Assembly: GCA_014238155.1 (NCBI GenBank)
Contig: JABABQ010000062.1
Coordinates: 62,001-126,000 of the forward strand
Reading direction: 5' to 3'
DNA length: 64,000 nt
Source of the DNA: Rhizobiaceae bacterium
GTDB lineage: Bacteria; Pseudomonadota; Alphaproteobacteria; Rhizobiales; Rhizobiaceae
The position numbers were made by a program, and so were the translations under genes. The number at the start of each line of letters is the position of its first letter. Positions within the stretch are counted from its first letter, which is position 1. Below are positions 31,498 to 42,204 of this stretch, piece by piece. The notes beneath the pieces are model-generated. The model saw nothing but the letters and a program-made list of their open reading frames with translations, ran no database searches and was not told where the DNA came from.

Positions 31498-32255
31498 CAG
31501 ACGTGTTGTCCACCGTTCACATGAACTTCCGCACCGTTGACGTAGCTGGCCGTATCTGAACACAGATAATAAATAGTGTCAGCCACTTCGTTGGTTCCTC
31601 CCAGCCGCCGCAGGGGAATGTCCTTGATCATGCCTTCTGTGCCCGGTGACAATATGGATGTGTCGATTTCGCCAGGTGCAATGGCATTTACCCTTATGCC
31701 ATGGGGCCCAAAGTCAGCGGCCATTTCGCGGGTTAGCGACGCCAGGGCTGCCTTGGAAGTTGCATAGGCGCTGCCGGCAAAGGGATGAACCCGGCCACCT
31801 GCAATGGAAGTCACGTTGACGATGGCGCCTTGAGCGGCATTCAATTCATCAAACAAGCCACGGGCCAGCAAAAGCGGCGCAAAAAAGTTGACCTGAAACA
31901 CCTGACGCCAGATTTGCATCGGCGTGTCGATGGAATTCGGTCGTTCGCCGTTTTCAAGCTTCGGCGATACCCCTGCATTGTTGACCAGGGCGTGCAATTT
32001 GCCCCCTTCGGCTTCAAGACGGCTACGAATATCAGCCACTGCCAGTCCCAGACTGTCGGCATCCCCTAGATCAACCTGCACGTGATTCGCCGCGCCTTCC
32101 GGCCATGGACAATTGTCGTCAAATGGTTGCCGCGACAAGGTTAGTACACGCCAGCCTTCGCGCGAAAAGCGCATGACAGCGGCGTGGCCTATGCCCCGAC
32201 TGGCACCGGTCAGGACAAGAGTCCGTCGTTTGTCGGTTTGTTGATCTTTTTCCAT
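31497..32255 (-). CDS. Short-chain dehydrogenase/reductase
   Basis: A 252-residue classical SDR: cofactor loop [12 protein letters not shown] (about residues 16-27), NNAGVSPKL, active-site serine in VNVTSIAGG, and the YxxxK pair in [10 protein letters not shown]. The basic residue after the first beta strand region suggests NADP(H). Substrate unknown. ATG 32255 was chosen; an in-frame TTG lies two codons upstream. One-base overlap with mutM suggests co-transcription; in many relatives ubiE occupies this place. Confidence 0.88.
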   Translation of the reverse strand: MEKDQQTDKRRTLVLTGASRGIGHAAVMRFSREGWRVLTLSRQPFDDNCPWPEGAANHVQVDLGDADSLGLAVADIRSRLEAEGGKLHALVNNAGVSPKLENGERPNSIDTPMQIWRQVFQVNFFAPLLLARGLFDELNAAQGAIVNVTSIAGGRVHPFAGSAYATSKAALASLTREMAADFGPHGIRVNAIAPGEIDTSILSPGTEGMIKDIPLRRLGGTNEVADTIYYLCSDTASYVNGAEVHVNGGQHV

Positions 32256-32319
32256 CGCCAATGTCTAGTCGAATGAAGCGGCTTTGCCTATGGTGCGGCG
32301 CAATTAAAGGGAGGCCAAT

Positions 32320-33843
32320 ATGGCAGATTCGTCAAACGCCAGTGGCATGGTGCTGGCCATTGATCAGGGTACTACATCTTCACGCGCCATCGTGTTTGGT
32401 CCGGATCAATCGATCATCTCAATTGCCCAGCAGGAGTTTACCCAGCATTTTCCCAAGTCGGGCTGGGTTGAACATGATTGTGAAGAAATCTGGCAAACCG
32501 TTGTCTCCGTCTGCCGTGAAGCATTGTCCAAGGCGGATCTGCAGGCGACCGATATTGCTGCGATTGGCATTACCAATCAACGGGAAACAACATTGATCTG
32601 GGATCGCAAGACCGGCAAGCCAGTACACAATGCCATCGTCTGGCAAGACCGGCGCACAGCAGATTTCTGCGGACAGCTAAAACAAGCTGGCCACGAGGGC
32701 GAAGTGACGCAACGCTCTGGTCTGCTTCTTGATCCGTATTTTTCCGGCACCAAGGTGCGCTGGCTGCTCGACAATGTGGACGGGGTTCGCGAGCGGGCTG
32801 AAAATGGCGAGCTGGCCTTTGGAACAGTCGACAGTTTTTTAATCTGGCGGCTGACCAATGGCAAACGCCACGTTACCGACGCCACTAATGCGGCTCGCAC
32901 GCTGATGTATAATATTGGTGACAATTGCTGGGACGACCATTTGCTCAAGATACTGGGTGTGCCCAAAACCCTGTTGCCGGAAGTTCTGGACTGTGCAGCT
33001 GATTTCGGTGTTGCCGATGCGGAATTTCTGGGTGCCGAACTTCCGATCTATGGAGTGGCCGGAGACCAGCAGGCGGCGACAATCGGCAATGCCTGTTTTG
33101 AACCAGGCATGTTCAAATCGACATATGGGACCGGGTGTTTTGCCTTGCTCAATACTGGTCGCGACAAGGTGGTATCAAAAAACCGGATGCTGACCACCAT
33201 CGCCTATCGACTGAATGGCGAAACCACCTATGCGCTGGAGGGCTCGATCTTCATGGCAGGTGCAACTGTCCAATGGCTGCGTGATGGTTTGAAAATTATC
33301 GACGATGCTGCCCAAACGGGACCTATGGCGGATGCAGCAGATGATGAGCAGAATATTTATCTGGTGCCTGCATTTACCGGGTTGGGTGCGCCCTATTGGG
33401 ATGCCGATGCGCGGGGTGCGATATTTGGCATGACACGCAATACCGGCCCAAACGAGTTGGCGCGAGCGGCTTTGCAGGCGGTTTGTTACCAGACTTGCGA
33501 TTTGCTTAATGCGATGCATTCTGACTGGCCAGCAGCCCACAGCGGTGAAGGTCGCACGGTGCTGCGGGTGGACGGTGGCATGGTCGCGTCGAACTGGACG
33601 ATGCAATATCTGTGCGACATGCTGAACGCCCCGGTGGACCGTCCAACTATTCTTGAAACCACCGCCCTGGGTGCGGCCTGGCTTGCCGGATCGCGGGCCG
33701 GGGTATGGCCGGAACAAAAAGAATTCGCGCAGACATGGGCTCGGGAAAAACGTTTCGAACCTTCGATGGATGACGATATTCGTCAAGCCCGGTATGCAGG
33801 CTGGAAAGACGCCGTCAGCAGAACATTATCGTCGCACCAGTGA
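32320..33843 (+). CDS. glpK: Glycerol kinase
   Basis: ATP-dependent phosphorylation of glycerol to glycerol 3-phosphate, 507 residues. FGGY-kinase motifs: [29 protein letters not shown], the FGGY signature around [16 protein letters not shown] and [19 protein letters not shown], and [26 protein letters not shown] site precedes the ATG. No glpF or glpD lies beside it. It starts a long plus-strand run and stands 132 bases before the ABC transporter. Confidence 0.96.
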   Translation: MADSSNASGMVLAIDQGTTSSRAIVFGPDQSIISIAQQEFTQHFPKSGWVEHDCEEIWQTVVSVCREALSKADLQATDIAAIGITNQRETTLIWDRKTGKPVHNAIVWQDRRTADFCGQLKQAGHEGEVTQRSGLLLDPYFSGTKVRWLLDNVDGVRERAENGELAFGTVDSFLIWRLTNGKRHVTDATNAARTLMYNIGDNCWDDHLLKILGVPKTLLPEVLDCAADFGVADAEFLGAELPIYGVAGDQQAATIGNACFEPGMFKSTYGTGCFALLNTGRDKVVSKNRMLTTIAYRLNGETTYALEGSIFMAGATVQWLRDGLKIIDDAAQTGPMADAADDEQNIYLVPAFTGLGAPYWDADARGAIFGMTRNTGPNELARAALQAVCYQTCDLLNAMHSDWPAAHSGEGRTVLRVDGGMVASNWTMQYLCDMLNAPVDRPTILETTALGAAWLAGSRAGVWPEQKEFAQTWAREKRFEPSMDDDIRQARYAGWKDAVSRTLSSHQ

Positions 33844-33975
33844 AGCGATGGCGACCCTGTGACGTTTCTGGACAAACTTTTGTGACAGTCTGGCTGTTGC
33901 GTGTGAAGGCACTTCTCCATATGTGACCCAAAGCGGTGATTACCGGTGCTTGGGTGTGAGACTTTGGAGGAATAA

Positions 33976-35202
33976 ATGCTGGGAAAATTTTGGCGATGCG
34001 CACTGGGTGCGATTGTTGGTTTGGGTATGGTCTCAAATGCCCATTCAGCCGACCCGGAAAACTGGGATTCGGTGAAAGCAGCTGCGCGGGGCCAGACAGT
34101 ATTTTTCAATGCCTGGGGTGGATCGCAGAATATCAATGACTATATCGCCTGGGCCGGCAATGAACTCAAAGCCCGTTACGGGGTGACGGTTGAACACGTC
34201 AAGCTGGATGATACGGCAAATGCAGTGGCAACGGTGGTTGCTGAAAAAACCGCCGGAAAAGATGAAAATGGCCGTGTTGATCTGATCTGGATCAATGGTG
34301 AGAATTTTGCCTCGATGAAACGTCAGGACCTTTTGTTGTCGCCCGGTTGGGCCGATAAAATGCCTAATTGGACCTATGTCGATGTGGAGAACAAACCGAC
34401 CATCACTGTAGATTTTACGATTCCGACCGATGGAATGGAATCCCCATGGGGTGGAGCCAAACTGGTATTCTTTCGCGATTCTGCTCGTCAGAGTTCCGGT
34501 GCACTTCCAGATTCGGTCAAAGATCTGGTGACCTGGGCTGCCGCGAACAAGGGACGTTTTTCCTATCCGGCCCCGCCCGATTTCATCGGCTCAACATTCC
34601 TCAAGCAGGTGCTTTCAGAAGTGATCGAAGATCCGGCCAAATTGCTGGAGCCAGTTGACGCGGATGAGTTTGCACTTACCAGCAGACCATTGTTTGAATT
34701 GCTCGACGCATTGCATCCGAATATGTGGCGCAGTGGCCGGGCATTTCCCAAAAACTATCCCGCCATGGGACAGATGTTGGCAGATGGCGAACTCGACATC
34801 ATTTTCGCCTTCAATCCCGCTGAAGCATCAAGTGCAATTGCTCAAAATCGATTGCCAGACACGGTGCGGTCATTCACCTTTTCCGGCGGCACCTTGGGAA
34901 ATACCCATTTTGTCGCGATTCCCTATAATGCAACTTCAAAAGAAGGCGCTCTGTTGCTGGCAAATTTTTTGGTTTCGCCTGAAGCCCAGGCGCGCAAGCA
35001 GGATCCAAATATCTGGGGGGATCCGACTGTGCTCAATGTTGACAAGCTGAACGATGCTGACAAGGCGAAATTTGCCGCGCTCGACCTGGGAATTGCGACG
35101 CTGAAGCCAGAAGAACTTGGTCCGATGCTGCCCGAACCACACCCAAGCTGGATGACGGCTATCGAAAAAGAATGGGTTCGTCGCTATGGTGCTGGAAATT
35201 AG
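33976..35202 (+). CDS. ynjB: ABC transporter substrate-binding protein, YnjB type
   Basis: A 408-residue periplasmic binding protein with a signal peptide (about residues 1-26, cleavage near AHSA). The mature part follows the YnjB family (TVFFNAWGGSQNINDYIAW, DLIWINGENFASMK, AFNPAEASSAIAQ). Followed by permease and ATPase genes of the same system. A GGAGG site sits five bases before ATG. E. coli YnjBCD has no proven substrate; homology places it near thiamine/iron-type importers. Confidence 0.88.
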   Translation: MLGKFWRCALGAIVGLGMVSNAHSADPENWDSVKAAARGQTVFFNAWGGSQNINDYIAWAGNELKARYGVTVEHVKLDDTANAVATVVAEKTAGKDENGRVDLIWINGENFASMKRQDLLLSPGWADKMPNWTYVDVENKPTITVDFTIPTDGMESPWGGAKLVFFRDSARQSSGALPDSVKDLVTWAAANKGRFSYPAPPDFIGSTFLKQVLSEVIEDPAKLLEPVDADEFALTSRPLFELLDALHPNMWRSGRAFPKNYPAMGQMLADGELDIIFAFNPAEASSAIAQNRLPDTVRSFTFSGGTLGNTHFVAIPYNATSKEGALLLANFLVSPEAQARKQDPNIWGDPTVLNVDKLNDADKAKFAALDLGIATLKPEELGPMLPEPHPSWMTAIEKEWVRRYGAGN

Positions 35203-35246
35203 GGTCAGGACCCTAAGTTCGAGGCACTCTAACAACCGGATCTGAT

Positions 35247-36929
35247 ATGTTGCGATTGGCTCCAGCTTTGGCAATTGGCGTCCTGCTGGCGCCGGTTGCC
35301 TGCGGTGTTCTGGCAACCCTCTTGCCGGCATTCGGCTATCTGCCGGCCCTTGGTGGGCGGGAATTTACATTTGACCATATTGCCGCCCTGATCGACTATC
35401 CTGGCATAGGTAGATCGGTTCTGTTGTCTTTGGTGACCGGATTGCTGACGACTGCAATTGCACTGGCGATTGTCATGACCCTTGTCAGCGGCTGGTATGG
35501 CACATCAACGTTTGCGCGTGTGCAACACCTCATATCACCTCTACTTTCGGTGCCTCATGCCGCCGCCGCTTTCGGGCTGGCTCTGTTGATTGCGCCTTCA
35601 GGCTTCTTTTTCAGGCTAATTTCTCCGGCACTCACCGGTAGCAGCCGTCCTCCCGACCTGTTTATCCTGAATGATCCTCTGGGCCTCACCATGATGGCCG
35701 GGTTGGTGGCAAAGGAAATTCCATTTTTGTTGCTGGTTACTCTTGCAGCATTGCCGCAAACCAATGCGCGCCGTTCGGGTCAGATAGCCCAGGCAGCAGG
35801 TTATGGTCGCATGAGCGGATTTCTTTTCGCCACCTGGCCGCTGATTTATAAGCAAATCAGACTGGCCACATTTGCGGTCATTGCATATGCGACGTCGGTC
35901 GTGGATGTGGCCGTTATTCTGGGACCACTGACACCGCCGCCGCTGTCGGTTCGTTTGACCCAATGGATGGCGGATCCGGAAATAGCCATGCGGTTTGTCG
36001 CCTCTGCCGGGGCCGTGTTGCAATTGCTGGTGACAATGGTGGCAATCCTTATCTGGGTGGTGTTCGAAAAGCTGGCAGGCAGGCTCGTCGCGAGCCAGCG
36101 AAATGCCGGACATCGTTATACGCGCGAGCGCTGGGTACGGTTGGCCGGTCTGGCTGTTGTGCTGTTGGTTAGCGGGGTCATATTTTTTGGCCTTCTATTG
36201 TTGGCGCTTTGGTCGTTTGCGGGTTTCTGGGCATTTCCTGATGCGTTGCCGCGGGGATTCACGCTGACAAATTGGGGCCGAGTTCTGCCATCGTTGACCG
36301 GCCCACTGACCACAACCCTGTTAACTGGATTTGTTGCCACTTTGATTGCCGTGTGCCTGGCGCTGGCCTGCCTGGAGCGTGAAGCCCGCACCGGCCGTAC
36401 CGGTGGGTCTCGCGCCATGCTATTTATCTATTTACCGTTGATTGTCCCGCAAGTCGGTTTTGTGTTCGGCTTGCAATTGTTCTTTCTGGGCTTTGGGTTG
36501 GACGCAAGCTGGGGTGCGTTGGTGTTGGTGCATCTGGTATTCGTCCTGCCTTATGTTTTTCTGTCACTGTCGGATCCGTGGCGGGCCTGGGACCCACGCT
36601 ATGCGTCGATTGCCCATGGGCTGGGAGCAAATCCAAACCAGACATTCTGGAAGATCCGTCTGCCAATGTTGTTGAAACCGGCAATGGTGGCGAGTGCGGT
36701 TGGGTTTGCCGTGTCGGTGGGGCAATATTTGCCGACCCTGTTGATCGGTGGTGGGCGATGGCCGACCATTACCACTGAGGCAGTGGCGCTTGCTTCGGGG
36801 GGCAATCGGCGGGTCATTGGCGTTTATGCCTTTGTCCAAATGCTGTTACCATTCATTGGCTTTGCACTGGCCACAATTATTCCTGCTGTGCTGTTCCGCA
36901 ATCGCAATGACATGAAGGCTGCATCATGA
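35247..36929 (+). CDS. ynjC: ABC transporter permease, YnjC type (two fused permease domains)
   Basis: A 560-residue membrane protein with about twelve helices: two copies of the binding-protein-dependent permease domain fused in one chain, each with an EAA-like loop (AQAAGYGRMSGFLFATWPL near residue 180 and AHGLGANPNQTFWKIRLPML near 455). Such fusions are normal for YnjC and ThiP/FbpB relatives. Its stop overlaps the ynjD start as ATGA. Confidence 0.9.
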   Translation: MLRLAPALAIGVLLAPVACGVLATLLPAFGYLPALGGREFTFDHIAALIDYPGIGRSVLLSLVTGLLTTAIALAIVMTLVSGWYGTSTFARVQHLISPLLSVPHAAAAFGLALLIAPSGFFFRLISPALTGSSRPPDLFILNDPLGLTMMAGLVAKEIPFLLLVTLAALPQTNARRSGQIAQAAGYGRMSGFLFATWPLIYKQIRLATFAVIAYATSVVDVAVILGPLTPPPLSVRLTQWMADPEIAMRFVASAGAVLQLLVTMVAILIWVVFEKLAGRLVASQRNAGHRYTRERWVRLAGLAVVLLVSGVIFFGLLLLALWSFAGFWAFPDALPRGFTLTNWGRVLPSLTGPLTTTLLTGFVATLIAVCLALACLEREARTGRTGGSRAMLFIYLPLIVPQVGFVFGLQLFFLGFGLDASWGALVLVHLVFVLPYVFLSLSDPWRAWDPRYASIAHGLGANPNQTFWKIRLPMLLKPAMVASAVGFAVSVGQYLPTLLIGGGRWPTITTEAVALASGGNRRVIGVYAFVQMLLPFIGFALATIIPAVLFRNRNDMKAAS

Positions 36930-37558
36930 CTGGCCTTGTACTTGAAGATGTTGTCATTGATTTGAACGGGCGAGAATTGTTGCGCCTGTCAGTATCGATC
37001 GCACCGGGTGAAATACTGACTGTGATGGGCTCATCAGGCTCAGGTAAATCCTCGTTACTGGCCTTTGTTGGTGGTTTTCTTGGGGCGAGTTTTAGCGCCC
37101 GCGGCACGATTCTGCTGAACAACAAACAACTTAACCATCAACCGCCACACGAGCGACATACCGGCATCCTGTTCCAGGACCCGTTATTGTTTCCTCATAT
37201 GTCGGTGGGCGAAAACCTGTTATTTGCCATTCCATCGTCGATCAGAGGTTCCAACCGTCGCGAACTGGCCGAAGAAGCCTTGGGTCAGGCAGGGCTGGAC
37301 GGGTTTTTTGACCGCGATCCGGCGACCCTGTCGGGAGGACAAAAAGCCCGCGTTGCGCTGATGCGGGTGCTGGTATCGCAGCCGCGTGCGCTGCTGCTCG
37401 ATGAACCATTTTCAAAACTCGATGCAGGCAGGCGAGACCAAATCCGGCGTTTTGTCTTCGACGAAGCCAGGCGTCAAAATCTGCCGATTTTGCTGGTCAC
37501 CCATGACGCGGCTGATGCGGCCGCCGCCGGTGGCAAAATTACCGATCTCGATCAATAA
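36926..37558 (+). CDS. ynjD: ABC transporter ATP-binding protein, YnjD type
   Basis: A 210-residue ATPase, short for an importer subunit because it lacks the C-terminal regulatory domain, as in YnjD and ThiQ. Walker A MGSSGSGKSSLLAF (about residues 33-46), signature LSGGQKARVALMR, Walker B ALLLDEPFSKLD and switch histidine in VTHDAADAAAA. Coupled to ynjC by a four-base overlap. Confidence 0.92.
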   Translation: MTGLVLEDVVIDLNGRELLRLSVSIAPGEILTVMGSSGSGKSSLLAFVGGFLGASFSARGTILLNNKQLNHQPPHERHTGILFQDPLLFPHMSVGENLLFAIPSSIRGSNRRELAEEALGQAGLDGFFDRDPATLSGGQKARVALMRVLVSQPRALLLDEPFSKLDAGRRDQIRRFVFDEARRQNLPILLVTHDAADAAAAGGKITDLDQ

Positions 37559-37588
37559 TAGCTCAATCAATTCTTCTAATTTTTGCTA

Positions 37589-40114
37589 ATGCCAGATTTA
37601 CCCAACCTGCCCAACCTGCCCAACCTGCCTGACCTGCCTGTCGTGCAGGTTCTCGATCAGATTGTTGATGGTCTGGCCCGCGCCAATAACCTGGTTCTGG
37701 TGGCTCCACCGGGCGCCGGCAAGACAACGATTGTACCGCTCGCACTGCTTCATGCTGGTTGGCGAAAACAACGGAAAATTATTGTCCTGGAACCACGCAG
37801 ACTGGCAGCGAGAGCGGCAGCCCGGCGTATGGCGCAATTGCTCAAAGAGAAAGTTGGAGAAACCGTTGGATACCGCATCCGCTTTGACAACCGGGTTAGT
37901 GCTGCGACGCAGATTGAAGTTGTAACGGAAGGGGTTTTCAGCCGCATGTTGGTTGATGACCCGGGGCTTGAACAAGTCGCCGCCGTGCTGTTTGACGAGT
38001 TTCATGAGCGCAGCCTGGATGGTGACCTGGCGCTGGCTCTATGTCTCGATCTGCAGGCCGCACTGCGAGATGATCTTCGCCTGTTACCCATGTCGGCCAC
38101 GCTGGAAAGCGATGCCATTGCGCAATTGCTGCAGGCCGAAGTGGTGGAGTCGCAAGGCCGCACGTTTCCCGTGGAAGTCATGCATCAGGATCGGTTACCG
38201 GATAGGCGGATCGAATCGATGATGGCCGATGTGGTGCGACAGGAACTGGCGCGCAGGGAGACACGCGGCATTCTCGCTTTCCTGCCTGGGCAAAGGGAGA
38301 TTGAACAGGTCAATAGGCTGTTGGAAGATCGACTGCCAAACGGTGTTGAGCTGCACCGACTTTATGGTGCGTTGCCGCAAAAAGTGCAGGACGCCGCCAT
38401 CCACCCTCCACCTGAGGGCATTCGCAAGGTTGTGCTTTCCAGCGCCATTGCTGAATCATCACTGACCATTGAGGGGGTCACCACCGTGATCGACAGCGGA
38501 CTTGCGCGTCAGCCGGTGTTTGAACCTTCTACCGGGTTGACCCGGCTTCAAACGGTGCGGGCATCACAGGCTTCGGTTGTTCAGCGAGCCGGTCGGGCAG
38601 GGCGTTTGGGACCGGGGCGTGCCATTCGGCTGTGGCGGGCAGAGCAGACGGCAGCGCTGCCAACCCGCACACCGCCCGAAATTCTCAATGCTGATCTGTC
38701 GTCGTTGTTGTTGTCTCTTTCAGACTGGGGCGTTAGTGATCCCGGCCAACTGAAGTGGCTGGATATGCCGCCCGGCCCGGCATTGCAGGAAGCCAGAACT
38801 TTGCTGCAGGATCTGGGCGCCCTTCGAGCTGATGGGCAAATGACCACACATGGCAAAGCGCTATCCAAACTCGCCCTGCCACCGCGATACGCACATATGG
38901 TTTTGGTTGCTGCGCGTCATGGAATTGAGTTGGCCAAGGAGGCGGCTCGTTTGGCGTTGCTGATTCAGGAACGCGGCGTTGGAGGGTGTTCGATTGACTT
39001 GGAAGAGCGGTTGCACGATCTGCAGTCGGCCCGGGACTCGCGTGCACGTCGGGTGAAGGACCTTGCTGATTCAATGGCAAAGCGAGCATATGCGCTTGTT
39101 TCATCCCTGGGCAAAAGTGCTGACACTGGTCAAACCATGGCTGCTGGCATCATTTTGGCCACTGGGCTGTCTGACCGAATAGCCCAACGGCGTGGACCTG
39201 GCCCCAACGGCATGGCCAGATACCGGTTGGCAAATGGTCGCGGCGCGGAACTGGAAATGTCTGAAACACTTTCCAATCAAGAATATCTTGTCGTGGTCGA
39301 TATGGTGGGCAGGGCCGGCGCTGCCCGAATAGTGTCGGCGGCAGCAATTGAAAAATCTGACTTGGTTTCATGGTTTAAAGAACAGATTGAACAGGGTCGC
39401 GAGACCAAATTTGACCCTGTCTCAGGTGACCTCACCAGTAAACGGTTTACTCATCTGGGCGCTTTGGTTCTGGACAAGCCGCAAAACATCAAGATGGCAC
39501 CTAAAGACGTCGTGCCCGCATTACTCAATGCAGTATCGCAGCACGGCGTCGCTATTTTGCCATGGCGAGCGGCGGATATTGAACTGAGGCAAAGGCTGGC
39601 ATTGCTGCATCGGGAGCTGGGAGACCCTTGGCCGGATGTCAGCGATGATGGTCTGATTGCCAGGCGAGATGACTGGCTGGCGCCGTTCCTGTCTAACGCA
39701 ACATCGTTGAGCGGACTGGCAGATGGCTCCCTGTTTAATGGGTTGATGTTGTTGGCTGGTCACCCCCCTGTGAAGGAACTGGATCGGCTGGTGCCAAAAC
39801 ATTTTGCAGCGCCCAGCGGGTCAAACCTGAAACTGGTTTACGGGCCACAATCCGTGGTGCTGAGTGTCCGCCCACAGGAATTGTTTGGACTGGATCGCCA
39901 TCCAGCGATTCTCGACGGTCGGTTGGCGGTTGAAGTTGAACTGGTGTCACCCGCTGGCCGACCAATTCAGATTACCCGCGATCTTCCTGGTTTCTGGCGA
40001 GGAAGCTGGCGCGATGTGCGAGCTGATCTGCGGGGCCGATATCCCAAGCACCCCTGGCCCGAAGATGCTCTGTCGGCGATTGCTACCGCCCGGGCCAAAC
40101 CTCGAAAGAGATAG
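37589..40114 (+). CDS. hrpB: ATP-dependent helicase HrpB
   Basis: DEAH-family RNA-helicase-like protein, 841 residues. Walker A PPGAGKTTIVPLAL (about residues 42-55), DEFH box in VLFDEFHERSLDGD, SAT motif as MSATLES, motif VI QRAGRAGRLGPG, and the HrpB C-terminal domain ending FWRGSWRDVRADLRGRYPKH. Distinctive N-terminus: repeated Pro-Asn-Leu units (PDLPNLPNLPNLPDLP) encoded by a 9-base repeat. ATG 37589 is preferred over a TTG six bases earlier. Cellular role in most bacteria is undefined. Confidence 0.94.
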   Translation: MPDLPNLPNLPNLPDLPVVQVLDQIVDGLARANNLVLVAPPGAGKTTIVPLALLHAGWRKQRKIIVLEPRRLAARAAARRMAQLLKEKVGETVGYRIRFDNRVSAATQIEVVTEGVFSRMLVDDPGLEQVAAVLFDEFHERSLDGDLALALCLDLQAALRDDLRLLPMSATLESDAIAQLLQAEVVESQGRTFPVEVMHQDRLPDRRIESMMADVVRQELARRETRGILAFLPGQREIEQVNRLLEDRLPNGVELHRLYGALPQKVQDAAIHPPPEGIRKVVLSSAIAESSLTIEGVTTVIDSGLARQPVFEPSTGLTRLQTVRASQASVVQRAGRAGRLGPGRAIRLWRAEQTAALPTRTPPEILNADLSSLLLSLSDWGVSDPGQLKWLDMPPGPALQEARTLLQDLGALRADGQMTTHGKALSKLALPPRYAHMVLVAARHGIELAKEAARLALLIQERGVGGCSIDLEERLHDLQSARDSRARRVKDLADSMAKRAYALVSSLGKSADTGQTMAAGIILATGLSDRIAQRRGPGPNGMARYRLANGRGAELEMSETLSNQEYLVVVDMVGRAGAARIVSAAAIEKSDLVSWFKEQIEQGRETKFDPVSGDLTSKRFTHLGALVLDKPQNIKMAPKDVVPALLNAVSQHGVAILPWRAADIELRQRLALLHRELGDPWPDVSDDGLIARRDDWLAPFLSNATSLSGLADGSLFNGLMLLAGHPPVKELDRLVPKHFAAPSGSNLKLVYGPQSVVLSVRPQELFGLDRHPAILDGRLAVEVELVSPAGRPIQITRDLPGFWRGSWRDVRADLRGRYPKHPWPEDALSAIATARAKPRKR

Positions 40115-40212
40115 ATTTTTACGGATGTTTAATGTGTCAGTTTTTACACACCGGTGAAACCAGATAGAACTAGAGTCCTGACCCCGAAATGCGAATCAAA
40201 AAGGGAAATCAT

Positions 40213-41529
40213 ATGGAGGAAGACAGCTACCAACCGTCAGGGCGGGAAGAAGTTCTGATAAGGCTGGACACATTCCTGCGTCTGCGCAGATACGCCATTA
40301 TTGGCCAGGCGGGAGCTATTTTGCTGGTGGCTTTTTGGTTTCAATATCCCTTTGAATGGGAGATCTGTATGGCGTTGATCGCCATTTCGGCCGGTCTAAA
40401 CGTGATGCTTGATAGACGTTACCACACCAGTCACCTTCTTCCCGGCAGAACTGCGATGATGTTGTTATCATTTGATGTGCTGCATCTCAGTTTGCTTCTG
40501 TTCCTCACCGGTGGGCTACAGAATCCGTTTGCCATACTGCTGATGGCGCCAGTGGTGGTGGCGGCAACCTCATTGCATCTCGACCATGTCCTATCACTGT
40601 GGCTGTTGACGTTGCTTGTTCTCTCATTGCTGATTTATTTTCATCTGCCTTTGCCGTGGAATGAACAGGAACCGCTGAACATCCCGTTTGTATACAATTT
40701 GGGCGTCTGGGTGGCGATTGTCTGCACGACAGCTTTTACAGCGATTTATGCCTATCGGGTGGCGGAAGAATCGCGAAAACTTGCAGATGCCTTGGCAGCA
40801 ACCGAGTTGGTTCTTCAACGCGAAACCTATCTTTCCGATCTTGATGGTCTTGCAGCGGCCGCCGCCCATGAATTGGGTACGCCGCTGGCGACGATCGCGC
40901 TGGTGGCCAAGGAAATGGTTCACGAGTTGGGAGAGACCAACCCATTGCACGAGGATGCCCTTTTGCTGCGGTCGCAGGCAGATCGCTGTGGCGACATTCT
41001 ACAAAAGCTTTCGTCGCTCACCAGCGAAGTGGAAAACGTTATCGGTTTGCAGGCGCTGAATGCGCTGGTCGAGGAAGAAGTTGCACCGCTGCGGGATTTT
41101 GGCGTCGATATCGAAGTTCACAGCAAAGGTGATTTGTCAAAAATGCCGACATTGGGACGCAATCCTGGTATTCACTACGGGTTGGGCAATCTGATAGATA
41201 ATGCTGTCGATTTTGCGCGTGAAAAAGTCGTTGTCGTAATGAGCTGGGATGACGATACTGTGCTGGTGGAAATCAGCGACGATGGTCCGGGCTTTCCAAC
41301 ATCACTGCTCGACCGTCTGGGGGAACCCTTCCTGACGGTACGTCCAAACAAAAAAGATGGCAAAAAGCGTGGCCTGGGTCTTGGGGTCTTTATTGCCAAA
41401 ACATTGCTTGAGCGCAGCGGGGCGCAAGTCAATTTTCAAAATCAGGTTCAGCGGGAACATCATGGTTCAGGTGCTTTTGTTGAACTGGCTTGGCCACGGG
41501 ACAAATTGCAAGCACCACAGAACAGCTAA
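40213..41529 (+). CDS. actS: Redox-responsive sensor histidine kinase ActS/RegB
   Basis: Membrane kinase that senses quinone/redox state and phosphorylates ActR/RegA. The 438 residues hold six predicted helices in about 25-180, the quinone-site heptad GGLQNPF, the H-box AAAHELGTPLATIALVAKEM, the ATPase GLGNLIDNAVDFAREK and GLGLGVFIAKTLLE. The redox-active cysteine of RegB is present in DRCGDILQ exactly 40 residues after the H-box histidine, the spacing known from Rhodobacter RegB (H225, C265). AGGGA precedes ATG 40213. Confidence 0.93.
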   Translation: MEEDSYQPSGREEVLIRLDTFLRLRRYAIIGQAGAILLVAFWFQYPFEWEICMALIAISAGLNVMLDRRYHTSHLLPGRTAMMLLSFDVLHLSLLLFLTGGLQNPFAILLMAPVVVAATSLHLDHVLSLWLLTLLVLSLLIYFHLPLPWNEQEPLNIPFVYNLGVWVAIVCTTAFTAIYAYRVAEESRKLADALAATELVLQRETYLSDLDGLAAAAAHELGTPLATIALVAKEMVHELGETNPLHEDALLLRSQADRCGDILQKLSSLTSEVENVIGLQALNALVEEEVAPLRDFGVDIEVHSKGDLSKMPTLGRNPGIHYGLGNLIDNAVDFAREKVVVVMSWDDDTVLVEISDDGPGFPTSLLDRLGEPFLTVRPNKKDGKKRGLGLGVFIAKTLLERSGAQVNFQNQVQREHHGSGAFVELAWPRDKLQAPQNS

Positions 41530-41623
41530 TATTGGGGTGCGACAATTCGGCGCGCCCAAGTATTCGAATATTTTCCCTCAAACTCTATTATAATTATGCG
41601 TGTATTTAGAATTGGAATTGTTG

Positions 41624-42184
41624 ATGAACGATCAGTCACAACATTTGGGCAACGATGGTGAGCTTCCCAACCTTCTATTGGTTGATGATGATCGTCCTTT
41701 TCTGCAACGCCTTGGCCGGGCTATGGAAAGCCGTGGTTTCGTTGTAACAACTGCCGAATCTGTGCGCGACGGAATATCCCATGTAGCTCGGCAGACACCA
41801 GATTACTGCGTCGTGGACATGCGGTTGGGTGATGGCAACGGCCTGGATGTTGTTCGCGCTTTGCAAGATAAAGGTGCAGATACGCGAATCGTGGTCCTAA
41901 CTGGCTACGGCAATATCACCACCGCCGTTACTGCCGTTAAACTGGGGGCCGTCGACTATCTGGCCAAACCTGCTGATGCTGACGATGTCTATGCAGCGCT
42001 GATGCAGAACACTGAAGCCAGTGTTAATCCGCCGAAAAATCCAATGTCTGCGGATCGGGTCCGTTGGGAACATATCCAGCGTGTCTATGAATTGTGCGAC
42101 CGCAATGTATCTGAGACTGCCCGTCGCCTGAATATGCACCGCCGCACCCTGCAACGCATTCTGGCCAAGCGTGCACCTCTTTGA
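41624..42184 (+). CDS. actR: Redox response regulator ActR/RegA
   Basis: Partner of the preceding kinase, 186 residues. Receiver domain with acidic pocket LLVDDDRPF, phospho-acceptor aspartate in CVVDMRLGDGNG and lysine in DYLAKPADADD; a short Pro-rich linker; and a Fis-type helix-turn-helix NVSETARRLNMHRRTLQRIL that is nearly invariant in RegA/ActR. The family controls energy metabolism, nitrogen fixation, CO2 fixation and respiration according to redox state. 94 bases after actS. Confidence 0.95.
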   Translation: MNDQSQHLGNDGELPNLLLVDDDRPFLQRLGRAMESRGFVVTTAESVRDGISHVARQTPDYCVVDMRLGDGNGLDVVRALQDKGADTRIVVLTGYGNITTAVTAVKLGAVDYLAKPADADDVYAALMQNTEASVNPPKNPMSADRVRWEHIQRVYELCDRNVSETARRLNMHRRTLQRILAKRAPL

Positions 42185-42204
42185 TCGAATTAATGGTTGT
42201 GGAT

